Below are positions 46,777 through 58,849 of a stretch of DNA of 64,000 bases, one piece after another. Numbering within the stretch: position 1 is the first letter of the stretch; the number at the start of each line of letters is the position of its first letter. The translations under genes and the position numbers were made by a program. The notes below the pieces were generated by a model, which did no database searches, was not told where the DNA came from, and saw only the letters and a list, made by a program, of their open reading frames with translations. This DNA comes from Gnetum montanum (lineage: Eukaryota > Streptophyta > Gnetopsida > Gnetales > Gnetaceae), in contig MNCI01035156.1 in the NCBI GenBank assembly GCA_015680685.1, positions 235,485 through 299,484 on the forward strand. The letters run 5' to 3'.

Positions 46777-47560
46777 GAGTGGACTTCAATCAAGCATTGG
46801 ATCGATTAGACCAAGTACTGAAATGATGTGTTGAAATCAACTTAAGGCTTAATTGGCAAAAAAGCCATTTAATGGTCCAAGAAGGCATTGTATTAGGGCA
46901 TAAGATTTTGCAAACAAGGATAGAGGTAGATCCTGAAAAGATTAAAGTCATCCAAAGAATTACTCATTAACCTGAAATTGTAAAAGATATCTAGTCATTC
47001 CTTGGACACACTAGCTATTATAGACACTTCATTGAGAACTTCTCGAAGATTGCAAAACCATTAGTAGAACTAACAAAGAAGGATGTACCCTTTGAATGGA
47101 CCAAGGAATGTGAGCTAGCCTTCCAAGCCTTAAAATAGAAGCTCGTAGAAACACCCATTCTACAAGCTCTTGTTTGGTCCAAGTCATTCCATATAATGAT
47201 AGATGCATCTAATTTTGCATTAGGAGTTGTACTTACATAGTTAGATGACGAAAAACATCATTATTACATCCACTATACAAGTCAAAGTAATGCTGGTGCA
47301 CAACTCAACCACACAATGATAGAAAAAGAGTTAATGGTTGTGGTGTTTGCACTAGAAAAATTTAGGCACTATGTATTGGGCTATAGGATATTTGTACATA
47401 TAGATCATAGTGTAATATGGTTCCTAATGAATAAAACAATGGTGATCCCTTGCATCATACGATGGCTCGTGATCTTACAAGAGTTCGATCTTACGATGAT
47501 CAATCATAAAGGCACCAAGAATGTTGTCACTGATCATTTATCTCGGTTATGGTGAGAGAA
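46777..47560 (+). pseudogene. Element C RT thumb and RNase H
   Basis: The frame resumes after element D with VDFNQALDRLDQVL. Then [70 protein letters not shown]. RNase H follows: FHIMIDASNFALGVVLT (about 47,185-47,240), NHTMIEKELMVVVFALEKFRHYVLG (open from 47,316), IHKGTKNVVTDHLSRLW at the end (47,510-47,555). Single stops are TAG at Gln positions. Confidence 0.85.
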
Positions 47561-48990
47561 CAAAGAGGATGAATATCCAATTTCTAACCATTTCCTTGAT
47601 GAAATCCTCTTTGCAAGTGTAGTAAACAATTAATTAACCATAGAGAAAAATTGGTATAGTAGCATTCTTACCTATCTCCTTACACAAGAAACACCACAAG
47701 GGTTAGACGTTAAAATGAAACAATAGTTTCTTCATCGAGCCAAGTATTTCATGGAAATCAATGAGCACCTATATAAGGTATGTTCCGATGGCTTGGTTTG
47801 ATAGTGTGTTCTTGATGTAGATCAATTACCAGTTCTCCAAGATGCTTATGAGGGGCCTTATGGGGGTCATTACACTGGGAGATGAACAACCATTAAAATC
47901 TTGCTTGCAAGATATTATTGGCCTACATTATTTTGGGATACTCATCATTTCATCCAATCTTGTGAGTGCTACCAATGTGATGGGGGAATGACTGCTAGAA
48001 TGGAGGATCCACAACAATGGATTCAACCCTTAGAACCCTTCAACATATGGAGAATTAATTTTATGGGACCTATTACACCAATGTCCAATGGAAAAGCCTA
48101 CATTGTTGTTATTGTTGACTATTTCACAAAGTGGGCAAAAGCAGTTGTTGTTACTAACTATACATCATCTACCACTAGAGAATTTTTTCAACAAAAAATC
48201 GTAAATAGGTTTGGTGTGCCTCGTGCACTTATTTCTGACAATGGTACATATTTTACAGGTGCAAATTTTTAAAATTGATGCAACGCTTAGGAGTTGAGCA
48301 TAAATTGATTAGGAGTTGAGCAAATGGTCAATCCAAAGTCACCAATAGAGAGATTACAAAAATATTGACACGAACCATTAGAAAATATAGGTGAGATTGG
48401 AGAATCAAGCTGAATGATACTCTTTGGGCATACTACTTCACATGGAAACTCTCTATAGGCTACTCTCCCTATGAGTTAGTGTACAATAAACTTCTAACAC
48501 TTTCTATTCAAGCTAAGCTCCATACACTATCCATAGCATGTGACCTTAACCTTAATCTCAATCTAGCATAAAAAGAATGGTTAATGAACCTAAAATTGCT
48601 AGATGAGAACCAATTAGCCACCCTATCATCTAACGAATTACATAAGGCCTTTAATAAACAATGTCATAACCTAAAAATTAGAAAAGTTAAATACCAACCA
48701 AGAGATAAGGTTCTGTATTGGAATCCCACACATGTACCATAATGCACTAAATTTCAAATGCTGTGGGAATGACCTTATCTTATTTATGAAACTTTTTCTT
48801 CAGGGGCCATGATGATCTATAAACCTGAAAGCCTGGGAAGAAAATTATTAGTCAACATCCAACAAACCAAACCTTTCCATAAGCCTAAGATAGCCAGTAC
48901 TAATACTACCTCTATTGGTGGACAACCCTTCTCCTGATTTTGGATTGCCTCCTTCCAACTTGATCATGGGGGAGAGGGCCACCAATGCTA
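47561..48990 (+). pseudogene. Element C integrase and pol C-terminus
   Basis: The zinc-finger part is GPYGGHYTGR, THHFIQSCECYQC (47,850-47,985). The core reads WRINFMGPITP with Asn for the first catalytic Asp (48,057-48,059), LISDNGTYFTG with the second Asp (48,230-48,262), and GQSKVTNRE with Lys for Glu (48,335-48,337). 47,901-48,272 is open for 123 codons. A frameshift follows at about 48,270. The end has KVKYQPRDKVLYWNP and RKLLVNIQQTKPF. Two of three catalytic residues are lost. Confidence 0.8.
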
Positions 48991-50850
48991 ACTATTATGA
49001 GCCCTTAGTTCCTTTTGTATTTCTATTTTACACATTTTTCATCTTTACTTATTATTGTTTTACACCATCATTAACATTTTTACTATTTCTTTGTTTGATT
49101 ATTCTTACTCATCACATAATAAGTGCTCATGATGGTGGATTGAATTAAAATGGTGTTGATTGTTGATGTTTGGTTTTTACCTTTGACATTCAATGTTGAT
49201 GCTAAGATATGGTTTCTTTTGATAAAATAGGCAATGAGTCCATGTCACCCATTTATCCATGCAACTTTATGGTCTCCCTTGTTTTGGAAATGTATTATCC
49301 CTTTTTCTAAGTAAACTTATTAATGAATTGGTGGCTTAGTACTCTTCGAACCAAGGAAAGATTCAAATGGAAGGAAAAGGGTGTGACCTCAAGGGGATTC
49401 GACACATTTGTGCTAGCTATTCTTTTGGCTACTTGGATGTTTTTCATAAATTCTTTTTTCATTTCACTATTAACCAATCTATCAGGAAGTTTTCTGAATT
49501 AAATAAGTCTTTGCATGGTGTAGTATTCACAAAAAAAATTGGTGGAAATTCAAAGAACACCCCTTAGACATAATAAAGAAACATGGGCTACAAGCACTAG
49601 CTATGGCACTAGAAAGACATGTTACCCATGCCTAAAGGTTCCCTCTAACTAAGGCCCTTTCTTGCTTCCTACTCTTCTGTTCTTTTCGAGTTGGAATGGT
49701 AGTTGCTTTGTAGAAGCATTCTTGTTGCTTTAGAAAGATGGATTGGTCAAGTGTGTTGATGCAAGGTCACTGGATGTGGTTAGTTTGAATCTAGGTCTGG
49801 GAAGAATTCTATTAAGTAACCTTAACCATATATTACACATGGGACTGTACACAACCTTGATTTTTGGATTCCATTTTATTCTCTCTTCGCTTCTCGTATT
49901 GCTTTCCATATTCCACCTCATTGCCAGTCTTATGATTAGTCTATATCCTAGTTGATGCATTATTATTATTTGGTAAATTCTTGTGGGTAAGCTTTTAACT
50001 ATGTTTCCAAATATCATTCCTAGGGCTTATGGACACTTTGGTTAGTGGGTTTGTTAGGGCATAAGGGGCATAAGCCTACTTTGGGGAGGATTCAGTGGCA
50101 TTCCTTTTTGGTGCAACTGCTATGTTCTTTTTCCTCAAACACTTTTTGCAATCAACCATTTCTCATTTCACCCCATCCATGACATCCACTTTTTTTCTAT
50201 TGGCTTTACCATTATTATTCCTCTTACCTTCCTTGTTCTTTCATTTTCCACCCTATTGCTATTGGAGGTTTGCATTTAGTCATAGGGGCCTTGTCACAAT
50301 TTTTCTATTACTTATCTTACCCCTACACATTAGGTAGTTATCAATCATACACCTCTAACCCAGTATCTGCGATACCCACAACCTAGCCAATGTGCTTCAT
50401 ATTAAAGCAAGGTATCAAGTGCAATAGCTTATCTATCCTTCCTAATTCATGATTGTGTTGTCTATGCAAATGGTGATTACATGAACAATGGACTGGGATA
50501 GGAGGGAGCACTCAAGATGGACTAGAGTTGGAACGTTTACGCAAGGAAAATTTTTAATCTTATGTCCATGGAGGAACAACTGTGTGCATATTTTTGACAT
50601 CAACAACAATGCACCTCATTTTCTTTCCTCTCTCTCCTCAAGCTATCAAATGAGGGTCTAGATGTCATCTATGTCATCTATGTACAGTGTTCACCACAAT
50701 GGTTATGAACACCAATGTTGTAATATGTTTGTCAATCCATTCACTAGGCACTTTGAGTTTGTCATCCCATGTCACCATTAGTTATCATTCAATCAATAAT
50801 CCCATACCTTTCCAATATTTTGTAAGAAACTTGAGGATGAGTTTTCATTC
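48991..50850 (+). other. Non-coding 3' region of element C
   Basis: The region is homologous to the reverse of 471-2,005 and 31,236-33,300. In the sense direction only short frames exist (49,367-49,567; 50,095-50,337) and none looks like an envelope protein. On the minus strand a 95-codon frame (49,730-50,017) has RIKWNPKIKVVYSPMC and TTSSDLASTHLTNPSF, resembling the antisense frame of B. Confidence 0.55.
49730..50017 (-). other. Antisense frame in the 3' region of element C
   Basis: It shares VRIYQ/TRIYQ, EWNPK/KWNPK and KVVYSP segments with 32,044-32,232 of element B, in both cases antisense to the element. In element A the corresponding stretch (930-1,090, plus) is broken. It is not known whether it is coding; shared ancestry of a non-coding region would give the same picture. 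Confidence 0.3.
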
Positions 50851-50863
50851 AGTTGTGGGGATA
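50851..50863 (+). promoter_or_regulatory. Polypurine tract of element C
   Basis: AGTTGTGGGGATA directly precedes the 3' LTR start TGATGAGC; the context GAGGATGAGTTTTCATT is shared with B. Confidence 0.55.
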
Positions 50864-51705
50864 TGATGAGCTATGATATCATGTCCATGTATCGGGTTTG
50901 TGATATTGGAGCCTACCAAGTGATATCAGACATCTGATGTTGGAACCTGTCTCGTTGCCTATAAATAAGAGGCAAGAGCACTTGGTTTTCACATTAGGCA
51001 ATTAGTTTTCTTAGTCTCTTACCTAATCTCTTATAGTTTTCCCTTTTCAGAGTTAGAATTATTTTTGAGTGCCCATAGTAGGAGTCATAAAGTGAACAAA
51101 TCTTTATTCAAGCATTGTGTACCTAAGCACACCTTGTGTTCGAAAATAAAGATGAACTTTGTGATAAACCTTGCAACATTCTGAATAGCTTAGTTATTAC
51201 ATTTAATGCTATTTATAGTTATTTAATTCTTTCATTAGTTAATTAATATTACTTTTATTGATTCATTAATTTTCACAAGTAAGCACACTAAGTACGACCA
51301 CTTCAACCATGTGTGTAATGCTTGGTAACCTAGTAACAATTAGTGTTTGGCAATCCCAGTAGTGCTACACTAGTTTACGATGTGTACGGTAAGTGGGAAG
51401 GGATGCTGGTGTTAGAACTAGCTAGAACATCGTTGATTATTTAAATTATATTAGTTACTTAATTATTTCATTTCTCCCTCTTAAGCTCCAGGACCATAAA
51501 ACATAAAAAACCATAAAAATCACATACCTCAAGTTTACTTAATCATACAATCATGTCATACAAGTAAGCTTGGGAAGACAATGATTGACTAACCCATACT
51601 TTTTCTATGAAGGCACATAAGCACTTAGTCCTTGGAATTTGACCAGATCATGTGTGAACACTCGTATTCATATGGTTGAGCATAGGGGTACCTCACCACT
51701 CATTA
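50864..51705 (+). repeat. 3' LTR of element C (842 bp)
   Basis: Begins TGATGAGCTATG and ends CCACTCATTA (5' copy ends CTCATCA). TATAAATA is at 50,960-50,967. The U3 palindrome is decayed and about 20 bases are added in comparison with the 5' LTR. Confidence 0.85.
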
Positions 51706-51710
51706 GCCAT
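51706..51710. repeat. Target-site duplication of element C, right copy
   Basis: GCCAT, identical to 19,384-19,388. Confidence 0.8.
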
Positions 51711-51936
51711 ATTTTCAATACTGATGGATATTGGGTGCTTGCTATAGTAGACATAACCACCAAAAAAATATGCATGTATGATTCTCTACCTTCTTCATAA
51801 CATGTTGCTACTATTCAAAATTTGATATTAAAATTGGTTAATTATTTATTTGAAGATAATTTTGTATTGGGTAAAAGCATATTGGAGATGAAGGAAAGGA
51901 AAAAGAAGTTGACCTTCAAAATGGAGTATAATGGAT
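51707..51936 (+). pseudogene. Ulp1-like (C48) protease fragment
   Basis: The frame reads HIFNTDGYWVLAIVDITTKK, then MYDSLPSS, a TAA stop, and VATIQNLILKLVNYLFEDN. The pattern W-x-L-x-x-V-D...YDSL is that of the Ulp1-type cysteine protease core, where the residue before W is normally the catalytic His; here it is Tyr. It is cut on the left by element C and on the right by an LTR scrap whose TGA ends the frame. Such domains occur in host SUMO proteases and in Mutator-type transposons. The match is short. Confidence 0.4.
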
Positions 51937-51985
51937 GATGAGTGGTGAGTGTTCCCTAAACTCAATTATATGAATCACAAGCATG
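51937..51985 (-). repeat. Short LTR fragment of the A/B/C family
   Basis: TGATGAGTGGTGAGTGTTCCCTAAACTCAA and the following ATGAATCACAAG resemble the LTR ends at 8,312 and 12,104 (minus orientation). Similarity fades after about 50 bases. It is a terminal remnant. Confidence 0.5.
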
Positions 51986-52690
51986 TATGTTATTCTAAGT
52001 ATCTCACACAAATACTAATAATTTTTAAGATAAAAAGAAGAATAATGTAAAAATTGAAAATACATAGAGTTACCCTATGGAAAACTTTGAATGTGAAAAA
52101 TCCCAACATAAATTGGTTTTTATACTATTAGTAGTAGCACAACTTCAAAATTAAAGCATAGAGAGAATTAATGAATACAATGTGAAACATCATCAAATTT
52201 TCATGTTGTAACCTTTGTAACTCCATCCTATGAGACCTAAGGTAGAACTTCATTGTAAATATGAAGATTGTGACCCATGAGGGGCAATCTACATATTTCA
52301 TGCTTTTGGGGTTGAAAAATGCCTCATAAGTAGCCAAAGCCTCATTACCTAATGAAAAAGGCTACCTAGTGTCTATATTTGGACTTGGGGGAATCAAAAA
52401 TGCCTTTTGCAATGCCAAAAATGGTATTTTTATGGGTATACATTTTTCTACACTGAAAAACNAGGTCAAACTTAACTTGAAGGGGGTTAACCTTCACCCC
52501 CAGTGTTGATCCCTCATCTCCCTCACCATTGAAAGTCTTCCCCCAACGTGGAGGGATCAGCCAACATGGAGGCATCAATTAGTGTGGATGCATGGGGGTG
52601 GATCTTACCTAACCCCTCTAAATGTGATAGTAATGTGGCAGCCAATTTCTTAGCTATTTGTAGCCAATCTGCAATCCAAATCATGGCCAA
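51986..52690. other. Unassigned region
   Basis: No frame or repeat could be assigned. It contains an N at 52,462 and small repeats around gtggagggatcagccaac (52,547-52,585). Confidence 0.35.
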
Positions 52691-54480
52691 AATCCTATAA
52701 AAACCAAACCTTGACACCATTTCAAGGTTTCACACTGTTTGTAATTTCACACCGTTGGTATTTTGCATACTTTGAGCATTTTAGCATACAAGAGCTCTTG
52801 CTTCCTAGTAGAAACATAGCTTACTAGGGCTTAATACCATGGAACCTTCCTAGCCTTATTACTCCTATTACCACCTTTGGAATTTGTGAGCTTGAAGTGT
52901 CAACATTACCTCCCTGGGATCCCCAAATCTCAATGTGGAGCAACTTGATAGCCTCTATCGTTCACACCTCCCAACCTTAGCTATGGCCCAAGCTGTACAA
53001 TTGGAGTAGTAGTAGAGGAGGTTCAAAAACATCAACAGTTGCTAAGCATCTAGATTATAGATTAGATTCTATACTCTTCAATGGACTTGGAACCCTTACC
53101 CAAGTGGACCCCCTTCGCTCTTCTATGGACACTTTTGTACACATTCCTAAACTCATTATTTTTTTAATTAATAAAGTTTATAGTTTCATTTTGTATGTAA
53201 TTTTGTATTCATTTTGGGTTCAAGATCTACAAACTTTATACATTTTTATACCCTCATTTTGCACCCCATAAGTACCTAGGTGATCTACTAGATCATCTAG
53301 GGTACTCTAAATCCCATCTTTTCTTGGAGGTCCTGGGGATTCAAGGTTAAGGTTGTTTGTGGCTAAGAATCCTTAGTTTGTTTTCAACTACTTAGATTTT
53401 CTATTGCAATAGTTTCTTGGTGCTAGAAGGATAGCCTCTACCCAAATTCTATGGCCAAATCTATCTCCCTCATTATCAACATTGCATAACCTTTGAAAGT
53501 GTTTGATTTTTGCAATAAAAACCTTGAAATCCCCTTGAAAACCAATGCTTCCCTCATTCCCCTATGATAGAAACTCTAGTGTGGAAGTTCCAAGTGGTTG
53601 GGTGTTGAGTTTTCATAGCATCTGTTGTGAATTCTCAAAGCAAATCTAATGTTGATCATCCACATACCAATGTTCCATCTCTTAGTATAATTTTCACAAC
53701 AAAACCAATGTTGGTTTTGTTACCAATAAAAAATACCTTTTCTCTTTCCTTTTTTAGGAATTTGGTATCTTCCCAAAATCATTTTAAGTTGTAAGTTTTA
53801 TTTTGGCTGCCAAACTTGTGCTCCCCCCGCCTTCACCAATGTTGGTTTTAGAAGATGTGAGATCCTTCCATCTCATTCCCTCTTTCCCCTCTACCACACC
53901 CAAGGATGTGATAGCTAGGAGGCTAGTGTGGGTAAAGCTTGGTGCTAATGTTCTTAGCTTTCTATTTTTTGCAAAAGGGGTGTACCTCCTTTTTGGCCCT
54001 CACTTACTACTTATAGAATGTGACTTATTTTTCACCATTTTTGCTTCTTTTCACTAGATGTAAACCTTTTGACAATTTTGATAACTAGAATTTGCATTCT
54101 TTTCTCCACATTTCTAATATCTTTCACCCTCTTTTCACCAATGCCAATTTTGGAAGGTATGAGAGCCCCCTATCTCATCCCTCCTTTTTCTCCCTATCAC
54201 ATTTGGGGGTGTGACAACTAGGAAGCCAACTTGGGCATTCAAGGGTGTGATAGCTAGGAAGCTAGCATAGGTGAAGTTTGCTACCACCTTTTCACCTTTT
54301 CATTTTGGGTAACGGAGTATACCTCCCTTACCTCACACTTGCTATTTATAGTAAGTACTCCATTTTTAGTTGTTTTTCCTTCTTTTGATCATTTTTGAAT
54401 TCCACTTGTTGGGATTTACTTCCATTTTTTTCTTTTATTGCTTGTTTTAAGCTATTTTAGTGAAATAATCATATCTTTCT
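52690..54480 (+). other. LTR/leader-like region of element E
   Basis: TATA-like cctataaaaacc at 52,695-52,706, followed by gtttcacac repeats (52,727, 52,744). Long T/C-rich stretches follow and no frame is seen apart from chance ones. A direct duplication is at 53,803-54,420. LTR ends could not be fixed because no second copy is in the window. Confidence 0.35.
53803..54420. repeat. Direct duplication of about 300 bp
   Basis: Unit 1 (about 53,810-54,060) and unit 2 (about 54,130-54,380) share the order: ttcaccaatg, ttttagaagatgtgag/ttttggaaggtatgag, tctcattccctctttccc/tctcatccctcctttttc, gtgatagctaggaggctag/gtgatagctaggaagctag, gtgtacctcc/agtatacctcc, cttactacttatag/cttgctatttatag. Confidence 0.6.
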
Positions 54481-54489
54481 CACAATCAA

Positions 54490-56990
54490 CCAAGTTTTCT
54501 TTTTTCACTGACAAAGGGTCTAACCAACAAGCCATGAGGGTCTACAATCCCAAAGGCCTAGCTATCATTAAGTGTAGGTAGTCTTTGAGGGTTCAGGGAA
54601 AAAGTCTTGAATTTTTGGCCATAAATAAAGACTATTATAACCACATTTATGCCAAAATGTAGGCTAGCATTTTGATTTCATGTTTAGAAGTAGAATCCAA
54701 AAGGGAGTTCAAACTCATCCATTGAAATTGTTAAGAGCATATTCCTTCCCCGTACGACCAAATATCCCTCAACAATATCTATGCTAGCATCCTAGATCAA
54801 TTGATTAAGATGAAGGAGAATGATGAAAAGCATAGCTCAAAGGAATAATAAGAAGAGGAGGATGAGTTTGGGGTAGAATCTGAGCTTGAAAATATCTTGG
54901 ATGGGTTGTTCCAACAAACATCCCCTAAGGTTACAATGGTTTCCTCTAATGCCTTTGTTTTCTCTATGGTTTTGGTGCCGCCATGTTCCATCCCCTCCTA
55001 CCCCACTACAGTTGATTCCATGTTAGTCATCACCACACTCCAAGCATAATTGGTGTTGTAGCTAACCACCTTCCATTTCTGCATGCTGCTTGCTACCTAG
55101 CTTAGGTTAGTACAACTGATGACAATAATGGCTACCACCATTAATCCATTGACTAGTCATGTGGGATCCACCATGGAGCCTCAATTAAGTTGGGGGTCAT
55201 ATATCCTCTTTGTCTCATTTGTGCCTCAAATATCAGCACAAACATCTTTCTCCTTGCTTAGTCCACAAACTACAACCATGACACAACCACTCCAATCCAT
55301 CTTACAACCAATAGTGAGGCCACAAGCCTTGTTGTAGATACCACAACCATATGTGCAAATCCCATAGTTGAAAGGGCCACCACAAGGTCTAGATAAGGCC
55401 TTCCAAATGATCCATGTCTTGACAAATGAGTTGAAGAAGCTCAAAACCTCTACTTTCCAAAGTGTTAAGATTATGGATTTCTACCAGGATGATCCTATCA
55501 ATCCTATAGTCCCATTCATGAAACTTCCTCCTAGTGTACCTATCAATTTATTTAGCAAGTATAATGGAGAATGTGATCTCAATGCTGACCTTAGAACATT
55601 CTGATCAAAGTGCTTGCTATTGTAACTATGGCCTCATACTATTAAAGGATTTTCCTTATGTCCTTGACTAGTAATGCACTTGATTGGTACCATGCCTTAC
55701 CTAGAGGATTCATATCCTCTCTTGAGGACTTGATAGCCTAGTTTGTTAACCATTTCAAGTATAACTTAATGCCTAACACCACACTTAACCAACTCATAAT
55801 GGTCAAGCAAGGATCTCTTAAGCTAGTATAGAAGTTCATTCAATGGTGGAATGGACTATTGAACATAGTTGAAGCCCACCTTTTGGCTATATTTAAGGGG
55901 GTATTTAATGACTTGATCAAGTCCAAAATTCACTATCTTGATCTATGGTCCCTTAGCCAAGCATTCTCCTAGACCAAGAATATAGCAGACACTATAGACA
56001 CTAGTCATGACCCAACCTATGTAGCATACAGAAATCAACATATGGTGAGGGACAAGATGAAGGCAAACATAACAACATGGTCATAGTGACAATGACTAAA
56101 GAGGCCAAGACCACTAACCAAGGGCTAAGAACTAACCCACTTAAGGCACCTACTAATAATAATCATGATAACTAGCATTTAACCTCTAGGGCCACTACAT
56201 CGACAACAACTATATCCAATTTTAAAAGGAAGAACAAGTCCAAATACCCTATGATGTCATTAAATCCATTAGAAATATTAGATCAATTGTTGATAAGTGG
56301 GTGCATTTAGTACAAGCAGATGATCTAAGCTACTTGAAAGAAGCATGAGAAACTATGAAAATAGCCAAATATCCCACTAGAGTAACAAAAGATGACTTTC
56401 AGCAATCTAAGTACTTCAAGTTAGACCACATTTGCCACTATCACCAACTACTTGCTCATGACATAAACTTCTACCTTATGCTAAAGGATGACCTGTAGAA
56501 AATGATAAATAGGGAAGAGCTAGTTCTAGATGCATCCAACCTTGTCCAATCTCAAAAATAATTGATGTAGGTTTACAAGGATCCATTGAATGATAATAAT
56601 ATCCCTTATGTTATTTTTGCATTTAATGTATATGACAATCAAGAACTCGTGAGAGAACCATTTGTGATCTAGGTATCCCCTTATGGTGAAAGGGCTTCTT
56701 CAACTTCCACCAACTTAAGATCCCCTTTTTTCATAAGAGTATCATCATGAGTGCCTTTGAGGAAACATTTTGTCATCATGGTGCCCTAGCCCATCATAAT
56801 CCAACCAACTAACATAACCATCCAAAAACATCCTATGGTAGCCAATGTTATAGCATCTTCCTCACAAGCAATGACCAACAACCAAAAGGATTTAACCAAG
56901 TAGAGGAAGAAGCTTAAGCAAAGGCATAATGACAAGGGTGACAATTAGACTAAGGCATTGAAGGAAGTGTACCAATTGAAGCCCACTCCC
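54490..56990 (+). pseudogene. Element E gag
   Basis: The frame pieces match D gag in order: FTDKGSNQQAMRVYNPKGLA, LEFLAINKDYYNHIYAKM, REFKLIH, SPYDQISLNNIYASILD, an acidic KENDEKHSSKE part, then a Pro/Ser-rich part, ELKKLKTSTFQSVKIMDFYQ (55,425-55,485), FMKLPPSVPINLFSKYNGECDLNADL (55,515-55,595), YHALPRGFISSLEDL (55,690), FVNHFKYNLMPNTTLNQL (55,742), HLLAIFKGVFNDLIKSKIHYL (55,870). The zinc-knuckle-like CHYHQLLAHDINFY is at 56,432-56,475. Many frameshifts and stops. Confidence 0.65.
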
Positions 56991-57239
56991 ATATTGGCTA
57001 TACCCATGAACTCCTTTGCCCAACCTGCTTCAACCAACATACCACAAGAGGATTCCAAAACCCATAGCCAAAAGAATGATAAGAAGCTCTAATAGTAATA
57101 AACTAAGGTCAAAGTTCATATTTTGGGATGCATCGAGGAAGTGAAATACAACTAGAGTGACAAGCTCATGGCCAACAATGAAAACTTCCTCAGTGTAATG
57201 GATTAGGTCATATAGTCCCTCAAGAAAAAGAACATAACT

Positions 57240-57930
57240 CTAAGCTTTTATAACCTAATCATGAATACCACCAAACATCATGAGGCATTAGTGAAGATGT
57301 TGACTTCCTTCCTTGTTAGCGAGAACACCCTTGCTAACAAGGAATTCATTCATGCAGTGATGGTTCCCCCCTCACCAAGGGAGGAGAAGTCAACATTCCT
57401 AGTATTTCATGATAACAAAATCAAAGCCAATCCCCAAAATGGTGAGGTATCTAGGGCTCCTTTATCCATAACCATATACATAGGGTAGTTTAAGGTGCAT
57501 TGGACACATGTAGATGATGGGGATGTAACAAATGTTATCCCATGCATCGTTGTTAAATGATTAGGCTTGATGGAGTAGATACAACATACACCAATAGTCT
57601 TTCTTAAGTCTTTCAATAGATTAAGGATTATTTTCAAGGAATCTATCTCCTTGGATTTTGTGACAAGGAAGCAATTCCCCACAACCATATATTTCTTAGT
57701 GATGGAGTAGATTCCAGGGTTTAACCTTATCTTGGGAAGATGTTTGTTGGCTTAGTTATGAGTTGTGTCCTCATTCATCCACCAAAAGATTCACCTTCCT
57801 TATGAGGGAGGTGAAATCATCACTCATGATGATAATGTAGTGCCCCTAGCTATTAACAACGTAGACCTATAGCAGGGGTTAGAAGTGAAGCTTCAAGAAA
57901 AAGCTCTTAGCTAGAAAATCCACTAACCTA
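57240..57930 (+). pseudogene. Element E aspartic protease
   Basis: TTKHHEALVKMLTSFLVSEN matches TVHHEALVHMLTSILVDEN of D (28,750). Then APLSITIYIG, the active-site loop THVDDGDVTNVIP (57,507-57,545), LKSFNRLRIIFKESISLDF, GFNLILGRCLLA (57,717-57,750), HLPYEGGEIITHDDN. The Asp-Asp-Gly of the active site is the same as in D. Stops at several places. Confidence 0.65.
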
Positions 57931-58384
57931 AGAAAGAGTAGAAAGTCAAGAATAACAATGATGGGTAGTAGGATGTGTTATGGGATGAAATCCCATTTAA
58001 CATCATCAATGAAGGTGATGGTAAATATAAACTTGTGCAAAGTAGACACTACTCATTTCCTAATCTTTCAAAGACTAGGAAGAGTCTGCACAAGTGAAAT
58101 GCACCTTGACCCTTCCACCTCATGCCCTTATAACCATATGATCAATATGCATGTAGCCTAACTTTTCTTTTGTTATTCCATTTTATGTACTTTATTTTAC
58201 TCTTTTATGCATGTAGCTTAAGTTTCTACTTTCATTTACATTTTTACTTATTTATTATAGCCTTTCTTTTTCTTTACTTTTATGCATGTTATAAACATGA
58301 AAAAAAAAACTTATAAAAATTTCAAAACTAGAAGAATCCATAAAAATTTTAAAATATAAAGTCATCAAAAACATAAGTTTTCTT
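57931..58384. other. Tail of the E protease frame and spacer
   Basis: A decayed frame with LWDEIPFNIINEGDGKYKLVQ (57,975-58,040) ends near 58,160. AT-rich spacer with ttttatgcatgtagctta repeats (58,201 and 58,280) follows. Confidence 0.4.
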
Positions 58385-58590
58385 TTATACTTGGACTTGT
58401 CATGGCCTAAAATTGGCAAACCTATGGCCTGTTAAGGCCTTAAATTGATATTATGGTCTATCAAGGCCTTAAACTTGCACCATAGTTTTCTAAGACTTTA
58501 AACTAGCATCATGGCCCATCACAACCTTAAATTGGCAATAAACATGTGGTTTTCCATGGCCTAAAACTAGCAAGTAACCCTTATCTTATG
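58385..58590. repeat. 33-bp tandem repeats in element E
   Basis: About six units of ggccttaaactagcaccatggtctatcaa type, for example at 58,422, 58,455, 58,488, 58,520 and 58,553. The unit is related to ggaccttaaactagcacaatggtctgct at 43,346-43,545 of D. It lies between protease and antisense gene. Confidence 0.7.
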
Positions 58591-58849
58591 GTCATTCATA
58601 ATCTTATAGCCTAACTATTTCCAACATAGCCAACATATCCATTCTTCATATAGTTATTTCTCAACATTTATAGCTTTAAAACCTTGAAACAATAAAGTAA
58701 TGAAAAACATACATAGCCAGAATTAAAACAAAAACTTAAAATTTAAAACATATTAAAGTAAAAGAATATAGCCATGGTCACACTATGTGGCACAAATGTC
58801 AAAACAATAAACCATAAATGCTAAAATACCTACAACTCAAGTATTGGCT

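Larger units (their letters stand above)
19389..51705 (+). mobile_element. Element C: Athila-type Ty3/gypsy, host of nested D and B
   Basis: The plus-strand order is 5' LTR, tRNA-Asp-type primer site, gag, protease, RT (interrupted at 23,675 by element D), RT end/RNase H (from 46,777), integrase, non-coding 3' region, polypurine tract and 3' LTR. The 5-mer GCCAT occurs at 19,384-19,388 and at 51,706-51,710, a perfect target duplication. Without D, the element is about 9.2 kb. Its gag has lost the core domain (see 21,064-21,105). The two LTRs differ by roughly one base in ten by eye, so the insertion is old. Confidence 0.85.

Noticed and set aside
48991-50850. Envelope-like gene in the 3' region of element C
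   Set aside because: No frame with signal peptide or membrane anchor in the sense direction; the longest frames are short and unrelated among A, B and C.
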